DNA of 64,000 bases from the NCBI RefSeq assembly GCF_020379485.1, contig NW_026014772.1, forward strand, positions 163,501-227,500, read 5' to 3'. Both the position numbers and the translations under genes were made by a program. Below, one piece after another: positions 21,081 through 33,665 of the stretch (within the stretch, counting starts at the first letter, position 1; every line of letters begins with the position of its first letter). This stretch comes from Brassica napus. Its lineage: Eukaryota; Streptophyta; Magnoliopsida; Brassicales; Brassicaceae. The notes under the pieces were generated by a model. It was not told the DNA's origin and made no database searches. It saw nothing but the letters and a program-made list of their open reading frames with translations.

Positions 21081-24000
21081 GTTTGGGTGACTTTGGCCCA
21101 CGTGGGCTGCTGTTCAGTACACACATGACGTCCGGGGCTGTCCGTGGCTGTGTGTCAGCACACACAGGACGTCCGTGACTGTCCGTGTGTGTCCGTGTGT
21201 GTCCGTCCGCACACACAGGACGTCCGTGGATGTCTGTCAGCACACACAGGACGTCTGTGTGTGTCCGTCAGAACACACATGACGTCTGTGGCTGTCCATG
21301 TGTGTCCGTGTGTGTCCGTCAGCACACACAGGACGTCCGTGGCTGTTAATCAGTTTACATATCAACACGTTGGTCCTTGGACTTAGCACGCTGGCCCTTC
21401 TCGTGGACTGTTTGGGTGATTTTGGCCCATGTGGGCTGTCTGATCAGTACACAGAGGACGTCCGTAGGTGTCCGCCAGCACACACAGGACGTCCGTGGCT
21501 GTCCATGGCTGTCTGTCAGCACACACAGGACGTCCATGGCTGTTCGTGTGTGTCAGTGTGTGTCCGTGTTTGTCCGTCAGAACACACAGGACGTCCGTGG
21601 CTGTCCATCAGTACACATATCAGCACGTTGGTCCTTGGAGTCAGCACGTTGACCCTTCCCGTAGACTGTTCGGGTGATTTTGGCCCACGTGGGCTGTCTG
21701 TTCAGTACACACAGGACGTCCGTGGGTGTCCGCCAGAACACACAGGACATCCGTGGCTGTCGATGTGTGTTCGTGTCTGTCCATGTGTGTCCATCAGCAC
21801 ACACAGGACGTCCGTGGCTGTCCATCAGTACACATATCAGCACGTTGGTCCTTGGACTCAGCATGCTGGCCCTTCGCGGGGACTGTTTGGGTGATTTTGG
21901 CCCACGTGGGCTGTCTGTTCAGTACACACAGGACGTCTGTGGGTGTCCGCCAGCACATACAAGACGTCCGGGGCTGTCTGTGGCTCTCCGTTAGCACACA
22001 CAGGACGTCTGTGACTGTCTGTGTGTGTTCGTCAGCACACACAGGATGTCCGTGGGTGTCCGTCAGCACACACAGGACGTCTGTGGCTGTCCATGTGTGT
22101 CCCTGTGTGTCCGTCAGCACACACAGGACGTTCGTGGCTGTCCATGTGTGTCCATGTGTGTCCGTCAGAACACACAGGACGTCTGTGGCTGTCCATCAGT
22201 ATACATATCAGCACGTTGGTCCTTGGACTCAGCACGCTGGCCCTTCTCGTGGATGTTTGGGTGATTTTGGCCAACGTGGGCTGTTTGTTCAGTACATAGA
22301 GGACGTCCATGGGTATCCGCCTGCACACATAGGACGTCCGTGTGTGTCCGTCAGCACACACAGGATGTCCGTGGCTGTCCGTGTGTGTCCGTCTGTGTCT
22401 GTCAGCACACACATGACGTCTGTGGCTATCCATCGGTACACATATCAGCACGTTGGTCCCTGGACTCAGCATGCTGGCACTTCCCGTGGACTGTTTGGGT
22501 GATTTTGGCCCACGTGGGCTGTCTGTTCAGTACACACAGGACATCTGTGGGTGTCCCCCAGCACACACATGACGTCTGTGGCTGTCTGTCGTTGTCCGTC
22601 AGCACACACAGGACGTCTGTGGCTGTCCGTGTGTGTCTGTGGGTGTCCGCCAGCATACACAGGATGTTCGTGGCTGTCTGTCAGCACACACAGGACGTCC
22701 GTGTGTGTCCGTCAGCACACACAGGACGTCCGTGACTGTCCGTCAGCACACAAAGGACGTCTGTGACTGTCCGTGTGTGTCCGTCCGCACATACATGACG
22801 TCTGTGGGTGTCCGTCAGCACACACAGGACGTCCGTGTGTGTCCCGTCAACACACACAGGACATCCGTGGCTGTCCATGTGTGTCTGTGTTTGTCCGTCA
22901 GAACACACAGGACGTCCGTGGCTGTCCATCAGTACACATATCAGCATGTTGGTCCTTGGACTCAGCACCCTGGCACTTCTTATGGACCGTTTGGGTGATT
23001 TTGGCCCACGTGGGCTGTCTGTTCAGTACACAGAGGACGTCCGTGGGTGTCCGCCAGCACACATAGGACGTATGTGGATGTCCGTGGCTGTCCTACAGCA
23101 CACACTGGACGTCCGTGGCTGTCCGTGTGTGTTCGTCTCTGTCCGTCAGCACACACAGGACGTCCGTGGCTGTCCATCACTACACATATCAGCACGTTGG
23201 TCCTTGGACTCAGCATGCTGACCTTCCTGTGGACTGTTCGGGGGATTTTGGCCCACGTGGGCTGTCTGTTCAGTACACACAGGACGTCCGTGGGTGTCCG
23301 TCAGCACGCACAGGACATTCGTGTGTGTCCGTCAGCTCACAGAGGACGTCCGGGGCTGTCCGTGTGAGTCTGTCCGCACACACAGGACGTCCATGACTGT
23401 CCATCAGTACACATATCAGCATGTTGGTCCTTGGACTCAGCACGTTGACCCTTCCCGTGGACTGTTCGGGTGATTTTGGCCCACGTGGGCTGTCTGGTCA
23501 GTACACACAGGACGTCTGTGGGTGTCCGCCAGCACACATAGGACGTCCGTGGCTGTCCATGTGTGTTCGTCTGTGTGCGTCAGCACACACAGGACGTCCG
23601 TGGCTATCCATCAGTACACATATCAGGACGTCCGTGGCTATCCATCAGCACGCTGGCCCTTCCTGTGGACTGTTTGGGTGATTTTGGCCCACGTGGGCTG
23701 TTTTTTCAGTACACAGGACGTCCGTGGGTGTTTGCCAGCACACACAGGATGTCTGTGGCTGTCTGTGTGTTTCCGTGTGTGTCTACCAGCGTACACAGGA
23801 TGTTCGTGGCTGTTTATTGCTGTCTGTCAGCACACACAGGACGTCCGTGTGTGTCCGTCAGCACACACAGGGCGTCCGTGTGTGTCTGTCAGCACACACA
23901 GGACGTCCGTGGCTGTCCATCAGTACACATATCAGCACACTGGTCCTTGGACTCAGCATGCTGGCCCTTCCCGTGGACGGTTCGGGTGATTTTGGCCCAC

Positions 24001-25331
24001 GTGGGCTGTCTGTTCAGTACACACAGGACGTCCGTGGGTGTTCGTCTGTACACACAAGACATCCGTGGCTGTCCGTGTGTGGGTCCGTGTGTGTCCGTCA
24101 GCACACACATGACGTCTGTGGCTGTCCATCAGTACACATATCAGCATGTTGGTCATTGGACTCAGCATGCTAACCCTTCCCGTGGACTGTTCGGGTGATT
24201 TTGGCCCACGTGGGCTACCTGTTCAGTACACACAGGATGTCTGTGGGTGTCTGTCAACAGTCAGCACACACAGGACGTGTGTGGATGTCCGTCAGCACAC
24301 ACAAGACGTCCGTGTGTGTCCGTCAGCACACACAGGACGTCCGGTGCTGTCCGTGTGTGTCTGTGTGTGTCCGTCAGCACACATAGGACGTCCGTGGCTG
24401 TCCATCAGTACACATATAAGCACGTTGGTCCTTGGACTCAGCACGCTGACCCTTCCCGTGGAATGTTCGGGTGATTTTGGCCCACGTGGGATGTCTGGTC
24501 AGTACACACAGGATGTCCGTGGGTGTCCTCCAGCACACACAGGACGTCTGTGGCTGTCCGTGTGTGTCCTTCTGTGACCATCAGCACACACAGGACGTCC
24601 GTGTCTGTCTATCAGTTCACATTTCAGGACGTTGGTTCTTGGACTCCGCATGCTGGCCCTCCCCGTGGACTGTTTGGGTGATTTTGGCCCACGTGGGCTG
24701 TCTGTTCAGTACACACAAGATGTCTGTGGGTGTCCGCCAGGACACACAGGACGTCCGTGGCTGTCCGTCTGTGTCCGTGTGTGTCTGTGGGTGTCCGCCA
24801 GAACATACAGGACGTTCGTGGCTGTCAATGGCTGTCCGTCAGCACACACAGGACGTCTATGTGTGTCCGTCAGCACACACAGGACGTGTGTGTGTGTGTC
24901 TGTGTGTGTCCGTCAGCACACACAGGAAGTCCGTGGCTGTCCATCAGTACACATATCAGCACGCTGGTCCTTGGACTCAGCACGCTGGCCCTTCCCGTGG
25001 ACTGTTTGGGTGATTTTGGCCCGCGTGGGCTGTCTGTTCAGTACACAAAGGACGTCCGTGGGTGTCCGCCAGCACACACAGGACGTCCGTGGCTGTCCGT
25101 GGCTGTCCGTCAGCACACACAGGACGTCCGTGACTGTCCGTGTGTGTCCGTCAGCACACACAGGAGGTCCGTGGGTGTCCGTCAGCACACACAGGACGTC
25201 CGTGTGTGTCCGTCAGCACACACAGGATGTCCGTGTGTGTTCGTCAGCACACACAGGACGTCCGTGGCTGTCCATGTGTGTCCGTCAGCACACACAGGAC
25301 GTCCGTGGCTGTCCATGTGTGTCCGTGTGTG
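21081..25331. repeat. Satellite block S1 (4.25 kb)
   Basis: Array of 31-bp units (CAGCACACAC, AGGACGTCC, GTGTGTGTCCGT; exact 31-bp spacing at 25152, 25183, 25214, 25245), with extra 10-bp GTGTGTCCGT modules in some units. About 14 longer anchor blocks interrupt at 206-500-bp intervals: ACACATATCAGCACGTTGG, TCCTTGGACTCAGCACGCTG, CCCTTCCCGTGGACTGTTTG, GGTGATTTTGGCCCACGTGG and GTCTGTTCAGTACACACAGG. All frames are nearly free of stops only because the repeat is. It ends where LTR sequence resumes (GTCGGTTATGG). Confidence 0.95.
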
Positions 25332-25549
25332 TCGGTTATGGACCGCGACCGCATTACTCTACCAGATCCACGGTTATAACCAATCCCAACACATCAACAA
25401 GGCCAAGCCAATGTACAGAAGGAGTTGAAGAAGAATTGGATGAAAAGAATGAGAAGAATAGGACACAATCCAAACGCCCATGGCTAGACCCGTTCGGACT
25501 GTCCGATTGTCTTAGCCGATGAGTCGGTGGTTACCCACTGACCCTATCT

Positions 25550-26715
25550 TGTAAGACCCGTTCCTGGTCTCTTGACCCAACTGGATACGAATGCTTACTT
25601 ATTAATTTCTTTGCTTGTTTGATCCATTTTAAGTCTTTTATTTGCTAAGTCATATTCGAATATGAGGTTCCTAAACAAAGGAACAGATTGCACAGCGGAA
25701 TAACAATGTATAAACTTTGTATTACTTAGAAACATGAGATTCAATACACAACTTCTTAACAGTCTCATAGACAATCACTAGTTCATCCCTAGTATCATCT
25801 AACCACACGTTACACAGCCTCTCACTGACCGAGCCTTCACGGCTCTTTGGCTTGACCAGAACCATCCTTAGTTCCTTGTGAACCACGTCTGGGTTCTCCA
25901 TGCTCTTCTCCTTGTCTTGATCTCCCATTCTTGACCGGAGTTAGTTCTCAAACGATCAGAGTCGCCGGAACACAACACCACCACAATCGGCCTTTCTCTT
26001 GGCCGGAACTCTCTCTTTCTCTCTTTCTTTCTCTCTTTCTTTCTCTCTACAGTTTCTCTGAGTATTTTACTCTGGAATTCGAAAATGAAATCGACCAGAG
26101 AGTCCCCATATTTATAGAAAACGAGGGGGTAAGTCATGCCCCACGAACAGGCATGACTTGCTAGCGAATGGGCACCATCGGCCAAGGGTTGTCCCCTTTC
26201 GGCCACTTGCATCCCTTTGCCCTTTCTGATTGGGTTTGGGGTCGGCCACAAGCCCAACCCACGCCCCAAGCCTCCTGGACTTAGCGCAGGGCCTTGTCCT
26301 AAGACCCAACAGCCCATGGCCTCATGGCCGGACCTCACAGCCCGCCACTGACCCGGACCCGGACCATCGGCCTAAAGCCCGGACAGTCCATCTAGCTGAG
26401 ATGAGCTGACTCTCAGCTGCCTCAGTTGTGTGAGCTAGTAGTCCAGCTAGTGGAGCTGACCTAGTAGGGACTGAGCTGGAGTGAACTGAACCTAGCTTCC
26501 TTGAGCTGGCCGAGCTACTCGTCCACTTCATCCAGCTACCGTCTTACTCGTCCTAGCTGTCTCTTAGCTTGTATAAGGTTAAGTCTAAGTTTCCTTATGT
26601 CCTTAACCTTCTTTCTCGACCATGGAACGCTTGCCTTGATGTCCTAGGACTGGCTTGCATGTTTCTTCGAACCATGGCCGTCCCAACAATCCTACTCAGG
26701 ATTGGGGGTGTGACA
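25550..26715 (-). mobile_element. E5: solo LTR (1166 bp)
   Basis: Plus strand TGTAAGACCCGTTCCTGG to GATTGGGGGTGTGACA. TATCT precedes (25545-25549) and follows (26716-26720) it, and the paralogous LTR in E3 has one TATCT with no insert. The part around 25930-26700 resembles the promoter half of the E3-family LTR (CT tract about 26008-26048, TATA at 26109-26116, CAGCTGA-rich segment), but 25550-25930 is different. A solo LTR is the product of recombination between the two LTRs of a complete element. Confidence 0.94.
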
Positions 26716-26720
26716 TATCT
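26716..26720. repeat. Target site duplication of E5, right copy
   Basis: TATCT; the left copy is 25545-25549. Confidence 0.95.
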
Positions 26721-26876
26721 GACTGAACCACGGCTTTGGAGTCCTTCTCCAGACCTTTCTCTATGCCTTGGGTATTCATAACCAAACGGCCTCCTCTCTC
26801 TTAAACCGTTCTCCTTGCCAGAGATACAAAACCACCACGACCGGCCCTTTTCCGGCCGATCTCTTGGCCGAGACTT

Positions 26877-26911
<35 letters not shown>
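26877..26911. repeat. CT microsatellite in E4 LTR
   Basis: A run of CT dinucleotides, longer than at the equivalent places in E3 (about 14819 and 20393) and E7 (38551-38564, as GA). It lies 60-95 bases downstream of the TATA box on the transcript, so it would be in the 5' untranslated part and varies in length between copies. Confidence 0.8.
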
Positions 26912-26913
<2 letters not shown>

Positions 26914-27579
26914 GTTTTTCTCTGAGTAATTTACTCTGGAATTGGATAATGAAACCAACAGGAGAGGTCCCATATTTATAGAAAACGAGGGGGTAAGTCT
27001 TGCCCCACGAACAGGCACGACTTGCTATCGAACGGGCACCATCGGCCAGGGGTTGTGCCCCCTCGGCCACTTGCATCCCATCGCCCTTTCTGATTGGGTT
27101 TGGGGTCGGTCATAAGCCCAACCCACGCCCCAAGCCTCCTGGACTTAGCCCACGGCCTTGTCCAAAGACCCAACAGCCCATGGCCTCATGGCCGGACCTC
27201 ACAGCCCGCCACTGACCCGGACCCGGACCATCGGCCTAAAACCCGAACAGTCCGTCTAGCTGAGGTGAGCTGACTCTCAGCTGCTTCAGCTGAGTGAGCT
27301 ACTGTCCAGCTAATGGAGCTGATTTAGTAGGGACTGAGCTGGAGTGAACTAAACCTAGCTTCGTTGAGCTGGCCGAGCTACTCGTCTACTTCGTCCAGCT
27401 ACCGTCTTACTTGTCCTAGCTTTCTCTTAGCTTATATAAGGTTAAGTCTAAGTTTCCTTATGTTCTTAACCTTATTTCTCGACCATGGAACGCTTGCCTT
27501 GATTTCCTAAGACTGGCTGGTACGTTTCCTCGAACAATGGCCGTCCCGACAAATCCTTTCCATGATTGGGGGCGTGACA

Positions 27580-30500
27580 GATTGGGTGATTTTCGCCCAA
27601 GTGGGCAGCATTTCAGTACCCACAGGACGTCCGTGGGTGTCCGCCAGCACACACAGGACGTCCGGGGCTGTCTGTGGCTGTCTGTCAGCACACAGAGGAC
27701 GTCCGTGACTGTCCGTGTGTGTCCGTGTGTGTCCGTGTGTGTCCGTGTGTGTCCGTCCGCACACAAAGGACGTCCGTGGGTGTCTGTCAGCACACACAGG
27801 ACGTCTGTGTGTGTCCGTCAGAACACACATGACGTCCGTGGCTGTCCATTTGTGTCCGTGTGTGTCCGTCAGCACACACAGGACGTTCGTGGCTGTTCAT
27901 CAGTATACATATCAACACGTTGGTCCTTGGACTTAGCACGCTGGCCCTTCTCGTGGACTGTTTGGGTGATTTTGGCCCACGTGGGCTGTCTGTTCAGTAC
28001 ACAAAGGACGTTCGTGGGTGTCCGCCAGCACACACAGGACGTCCGTGGCTGTCCATGGCTGTCCGTCAGCACACACAGGACGTCCGTGGCTGTTCGTGTG
28101 TGTCCGTGTGTGTCCGTGTCTGTCCATCAGAACACACAGGACGTCCGTGGCTGTCCATCAGTACACATATCAGCACGTTGGTCCTTGGAGTCAGCACGTT
28201 GACCCTTCCCGTGGACTGTTCGGGTGATTTTGGCCCACGTGGGCTGTCTGTTCAGTACACACAGGACGTCTGTGGGTGTCCGCCAGCACACACAGGACAT
28301 CCGTGGCTGTCCATGTGTGTTCGTGTCTATCCGTGTGTGTCCATCAGCACACACAGGACGTTCGTGGCTGTCCATCAGTACACATATCAGCACGTTGGTC
28401 CTTGGACTCAGCATGCTGGCCCTTCCCGGGGACTGTTTGGGTGATTTTGGCCCACGTGGGCTGTCTGTTCAGTACACACAGGACGTCCGTGGGTGTCCGC
28501 CAGCACATACAAGACGTCTGGGGCTGTCTGTGGCTCTCCATTAGCACACACAGGACGTCCGTGACTGTCTGTGTGTGTCCGTCAGCACACACAGGACGTC
28601 CGTGGGTGTCCGTCAGCACACATAGGACGTCTACGTGTGTCCGTCAGCACACATAAGACGTCTATGGCTGTCCATGTGTGTCCCTGTGTGTCCGTCAGCA
28701 CACACAGGACGTCCGTGGCTGTCCATGTGTGTCCATGTGTGTCCGTCAGAACACACAGGACGTCTGTGGCTGTGCATCAGTATACATATCAGCACGTTGG
28801 TCCTTGGACTCAGCACGCTGGCCCTTCTCGTGGATGTTTGGGTGATTTTGGCCCACGTGGGCTGTTTGTTCAGTACACAGAGGACGTCCATGGGTATCCG
28901 CCTGCACACACAGGACGTCCGTGTGTGTCCGTCAGCACACAAAGGACGTCCGGGGCTGTCCGTGTGTCTCCGTCAGCACACACAGGACGTCCGTGACTGT
29001 CTATCAGTACACATATCAGCATGTTGGTCCTTGGACTCAGAACGTTGACCCTTCCCTTGGACTGTTCGGGTGATTTTGGCCCACGTGGGCTGTCTGGCCA
29101 ATACATACAGGACGTCCGTGGGTGTCCGCCAACACACACAGGAGGTCCGTGGCTGTCCGTGTGTGTCCGTCTGTGTCTATCAGCACACACATGACGTCCG
29201 TGGCTATCCATCAGTACACATATCAGCACGTTGGTCCCTGGACTCAGCACGCTGGCCCTTCCCGTGGACTGTTTGGGTGATTTTGGCCCACGTGGGCTGT
29301 CTGTTTAGTACACACAGGACATCCGCGGGTGTCCGCCAGCACACACATGACGTCTGTGGCTGTCTGTGGCTGTCCGTCAGCACACACAGGACGTCTGTGG
29401 CTGTCCGTGTGTGTCCGTGTGTGTCTGTGGGTGTCCGCCAGCATACACAGGATGTTCGTGGCTATCCGTGGCTGTCTGTCAGCACACACAGGACGTCCGT
29501 GTGTGTCCGTCAGCACACACAGGACGTCCGTGTGTGTCCGTCAGCACACACAGGACGTCCGTGGCTGTCCGTCAGCACACAAAGGACGTCTGTGACTGTC
29601 CGTGTGTGTCCGTCAGAACATACATGACGTCTGTGGGTGTCCGTCAGCACACACAGGACATCCGTGTGTGTCCCGTCAACACACACAGGACGTCCGTGGC
29701 TGTCCATGTGTGTCTGTGTTTGTCCGTCAGCAGACACAGGACGTCCGTGGCTGTCCATCAGTACACATATCAGCACGTTGGTCCTTGGACTCAGCACCCT
29801 GGCCCTTCTCGTGGACTGTTTGGGTGATTTGGGCCCACGTGGGCTGTCAGTTCAGTACACAGAGGATGTCCGTGGGTGTCCGCCAGCACACATAGGACGT
29901 CCGTGGATGTCCATGGCTGTCCTACAGCACACACTGGACGTCTGTGACTGTCCGTGTGTGTCCGTGTGTGTCCGTCAGCACACACAGGAGGTCCATGGGT
30001 GTCCGTCAGCACACACAGGACGTCTGTGTGTGTCCGTCAGCACATACAGGACGTCTGTGTGTGTCTGTGTGTGTCAGTCAGCACACACAGGACGTCCGTG
30101 GCTGTCCATCAGTACACATATCAGCACGTTGGTCCTTGGACTCAGCACGCTGGCCCTTCCCGTGGACTGTTTGGGTGATTTTGGCCCACGTGGGCTGTCT
30201 GTTCAGTACACAAAGGACGTCCGTGGGTGTCCGCCAGCACACACAGGACGTCTGTGGCTGTCCGTGGCTGTCCATCAGCACACACAGGACGTCTGTGACT
30301 GTCCGTGTGTGTCCGTGTGTGTCCGTCAGCACACACAGGAGGTCCATGGGTGTCCGTCAGCACACACACAGGACGTCTGTGTGTGTCCGTCAGCACACAT
30401 AGGACGTCCATGGCTGTCAATGTGTGTCCGTGTGTGTCCTTCAGCACACACAGGACGTCTGTGGCTGTCCATCAGTTCACATATCAGCATTTTTGTCCTT

Positions 30501-30968
30501 AGACTCAGCACCCTGGCCCTTCCCGTGGACTGTTTTGGTGATTTTGGCCCACGTGGGCTGTCTGTTCAGTACACAAAGGATGTCTGTGGGTGTCCGCCAG
30601 CACACACAGGACGTCCGTGGGTGTCTGTGGCTATCCGTCAGCACACAGAGGACGTCCGTGGCTGTCCATCAGTACACATATCAGCACGCTGGTCCTTGGA
30701 CTCAGCACGCTGGTCCTTGGACTCAGCACGCTGGCCCTTCCCGTGGACTGTTAGGGTGATTTTGGCCCAAGTGGGCTGTCTGTTCAGTACACACAGGACG
30801 TCCGTGGGTGTCCATCAGCACACACAGGACATCCGTGGGTGTCCGTCAGTACACACAGGACATCTGTGGCTGTCCGTGTGTGTCCGTCAGCACACACATG
30901 ACGTCTGTGGCTGTCCATCAGTACACATATCAGCACGTTGGTCGTTGGACTCAGCACGCTGACCCTCT
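27580..30968. repeat. Satellite block S2 (3.39 kb)
   Basis: Same satellite as S1 with anchor blocks at about 27907, 28165, 28385, 28785, 29009, 29218, 29766, 30116, 30480, 30677 and 30926. It is colinear with S1: 21577-21864 matches 28127-28414 and 22681-22968 matches 29510-29797. It ends inside an anchor block (CAGCACGCTGACCCT) where E6 begins. Confidence 0.95.
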
Positions 30969-31532
30969 TAAGAACCCTAAGGAACGAACACTCAACCGGA
31001 TCTGATGATATGAACTCGATCTGAAGAGATAGAGAACTGATGGATTGTTTAGTGACACAAAGGGATGCGGAAGACCCAATGATACTACTAGAACCCTCAA
31101 TGGCCGCTTGATTTGACAAACAAGTCCGGCTCAAAGAAAGGGGATTCACTTGGAGATAGCCTCACCAAGGGAACAAGAATGTTCTAATCAAAGAACAAAG
31201 AAGGAAATCTCAAAATGAATAAGGAAAATCGATTATCTTATTTCAAGGATGTGTTCTCATACTTATATAACTTGTAGTCAAAGATAATAAATAAAAATGT
31301 ATGAAAAGGAGATATAGAAAATAGATAGAATACCATATCTAGTCAAAGCACAGAAAATAATGTTGACTGGTCGATTTGAACTCTTCGGCTACTCTTGTCC
31401 AGGTTCGGTGTAACTGATAGCACGTCCCGCGGTAAGGAGCAGTACACGGCCGGTACGGTCTTCATGTAAGGACGGGTGATTTTCATGGACTTTTCTGGAC
31501 CAAAAGGTGGCTATGTCTTCGGACAACCTCAA
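30969..31532 (-). repeat. E6 3' untranslated region and partial LTR
   Basis: 564 bp downstream of pol on the minus strand, AT-richer than the surroundings. TTATATAA at 31263-31270 fits a TATA box, so LTR sequence is present. The outer end shows no TG/CA terminus or target duplication, so the LTR is probably truncated at the satellite junction. I could not place the LTR start. Confidence 0.55.
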
Positions 31533-33299
31533 GAGTCATGCCTTAGAGAGATTTGGCTGATCAAAGTTCATGAACTGATCGAAGTGTCGGATCAGTTCAT
31601 CAGAACGATCCCCGGTTCGGCCGAGATGGCTTAAGAGAGAGAGACCATGGTCGGATTTGGATTCCACTTGATCAACTTCACTTCTGACTTGACCGATGGA
31701 CTTAGCATGATGAACAGGACGGGAAAGACGAACTTCAGTACGGTTGATTTGGCCATCTGGTCGCGGGTTATGCTGAAGCTCCAACTCGGACGAGTGCGGG
31801 TCGAGACGATACACGGCCCGAGCAATCTGTTCGGCCTGATCGATGGACTGAACCTCAGTTGCGTTGTTTCGGACGTTCTGATCCTCATTCTGATCTGATT
31901 CCATGGACTGATCCTCGGACTGGGGCACATCATTCCCTCCTTCTTCAAAAGGATTTGACCACAAATCCGGATCATCTAGAAGAAAAGAGGAAAGATCAGA
32001 AACGTTAAAGCTCGAAGAAATGTCATACTTACCTTGAAGATCAAGCTGATAAGCATTTTCATTGATCTTCTTAAGGATCTGGAATGGACCATCGACCCGA
32101 GGCATAAGTTTAGACTTTCTTTCTTCCGGAAATCGCTCCTTTCTCAAGTGAACCCAAACAAGATCACCTTCTTTGAAAATAACCTCCTTTCTTTTCTGAT
32201 TGGCATATCTTTTATAGATCTCGGTCTTGGCCTCAATGTTTGCACGAACCTGTTCATGTAGCTTTTTGATAGTGGCCGCCTTCCTCTTGCCATCTGTACT
32301 AACTCTTTCACTCAAAGGCAAAGGTAAAAGATCAAGTGGGCACAAAGGATTAAACCCATAAACAACTTCAAAAGAAGAAAACTTTGTAGCAGAATGCATT
32401 GCATGATTGTAAGCAAACTCAACATGTGGTAAGCATTCTTCCCAAAGCCTAAGATTCTTTTTAACCAAAGATCTAAGCAGAGCAGACAAGGTTCGATTAA
32501 CAACTTCAGTTTGACCATCAGTTTGCGGATGACAAGTTGTGAAAAATATCAATCATGTTCCTAGTTTAGACCATAAGGTTTTCCAAAAATAACTAAGGAA
32601 CTTAGCATCGCGATCAGATACAATGGTGTTAGGCATTCCATGCAATCTAACAATCTCTCTAAAGAACAAATCAGCAACTTGTGTGGCATCATCAGTTTTA
32701 TGACAAGGAATGAAATGAGCCATTTTCAAAGATCTGTCTACAACAACAAAGATTGAATCTCGTCCAGACTTAGACCTTGGCAATCCTAACACAAAATCCA
32801 TAGAAATGTCTACACAAGGATGAGAAGGAATAGGAAGTGCACAATACAAACCGTGGTTTGAAGATTTGGACTTAGACTTCTTGCACACCACACATCGGCT
32901 ACATATCCGTTCCACATCTTTCATCAAGCTTGGCCAATAGAAGTGATCATGAACCGCCTTGTAAGTTTTCTTAACACCAAAGTGTCCCATAAGACCTCCT
33001 CCATGAGCTTCCCTGAGAAACAACTCCCTCAAGGAACATTGGGGAACACACAAGCGGTTATCAAATAATAGGAATCCAGAGTTTTGAAAATACTTTCCAT
33101 AAGCGACCTTGGAACATTTTCGGAAAACCTCTTTGAAATCTTGATCAGATGCGTATAATTCTTTGATAAACTCAAAACCAAGCAATTTTGTTTCAAGGGC
33201 TGAGAGAAGAGTATACCTTCGAGACAATGCATCGGCCACAACATTCTCCTTACCTTGTTTGTACTTGATCACATAAGGGAATGTCTCAATGAACTCCAT
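31533..33299 (-). pseudogene. pol: integrase and C-terminal tail, E6
   Basis: Follows RNase H after a TAG. Contains the end of RNase H (VVADALSRR), the HHCC zinc-binding region ([20 protein letters not shown] ... CSRCVVCKK), catalytic Asp in [10 protein letters not shown], catalytic Asp in VSDRDAKF, a TGA at about 32553-32555, then HPQTDGQTE with the catalytic Glu. The GPY/F-like region [20 protein letters not shown] and a tail rich in Asp, Glu, Ser and Gln follow. No classical chromodomain is visible, consistent with CRM-like elements. The stop is at 31533-31535. Confidence 0.85.
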
Positions 33300-33665
33300 C
33301 TAACGAGCATGCCTCTTGTTGAGCTTCTGCTGACCCTTAAGGTGTCTTAGAGACTGATGATCAGTGTGGATGATGAACTCCTTAGGCCAAAGATAGTGCT
33401 GCCACGTTTGAAGGGCCCTCACCAAGGCATAGAGTTCTTGGTCGTATGTGGGGTAGTTGAGCATAGCTCCTCCAAGCTTCTCACTGAAATAAGCCACTGA
33501 TTTTCCATCCTGCATCAACACAGCACCAATACCAACACCAGAAGCATCACATTCGATTTCAAAAGCTTTAGAAAAATATTGAAGTACAAGTAAAGGGGCG
33601 TGAGTCAACTTCCCTTTAAGGATTTCGAATGCTTCTTCCTGAGCTGGTCCCCATTTGAACCCCAC
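33300..33665 (-). pseudogene. pol: RNase H domain, E6
   Basis: 122-residue open stretch with the RNase H acidic residues in [14 protein letters not shown] (D40), [12 protein letters not shown] (E77) and [14 protein letters not shown] (D102). It degrades RNA in the RNA/DNA hybrid during replication in this family. It is frame-shifted relative to RT and closed by TAG (33300-33302), directly before [10 protein letters not shown]. Confidence 0.85.

Larger units (their letters stand above)
25332..27579 (-). repeat. E4: truncated LTR copy of the E3 family, interrupted by E5
   Basis: 25332-25549 and 26716-27579 together match 20021-21080 of the E3 5' LTR. The left break (GTGTGTC/GGTTATGG) joins satellite to the middle of the LTR. 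The right end ATTGGGGGCGTGACA is followed by GATTGGGTGATTTT, the same satellite position as after E3 (GTTTGGGTGACTTT). This is therefore a duplicate of the E3 LTR/satellite junction, not an independent insertion. TATA box at 26973-26980; a long CT run at about 26877-26911. Confidence 0.87.

Noticed and set aside
21081..25331. CRISPR-like array (regular short repeats)
   Set aside because: There are no unique spacers between repeats, unit length varies by 10-bp modules, and the context is a plant genome full of retrotransposons.
31536..32552. Possible acquired host-like domain in the 3' tail of E6 pol
   Set aside because: The tail is low-complexity Asp/Glu/Ser/Gln sequence with no recognisable fold; such tails occur in elements of this type.
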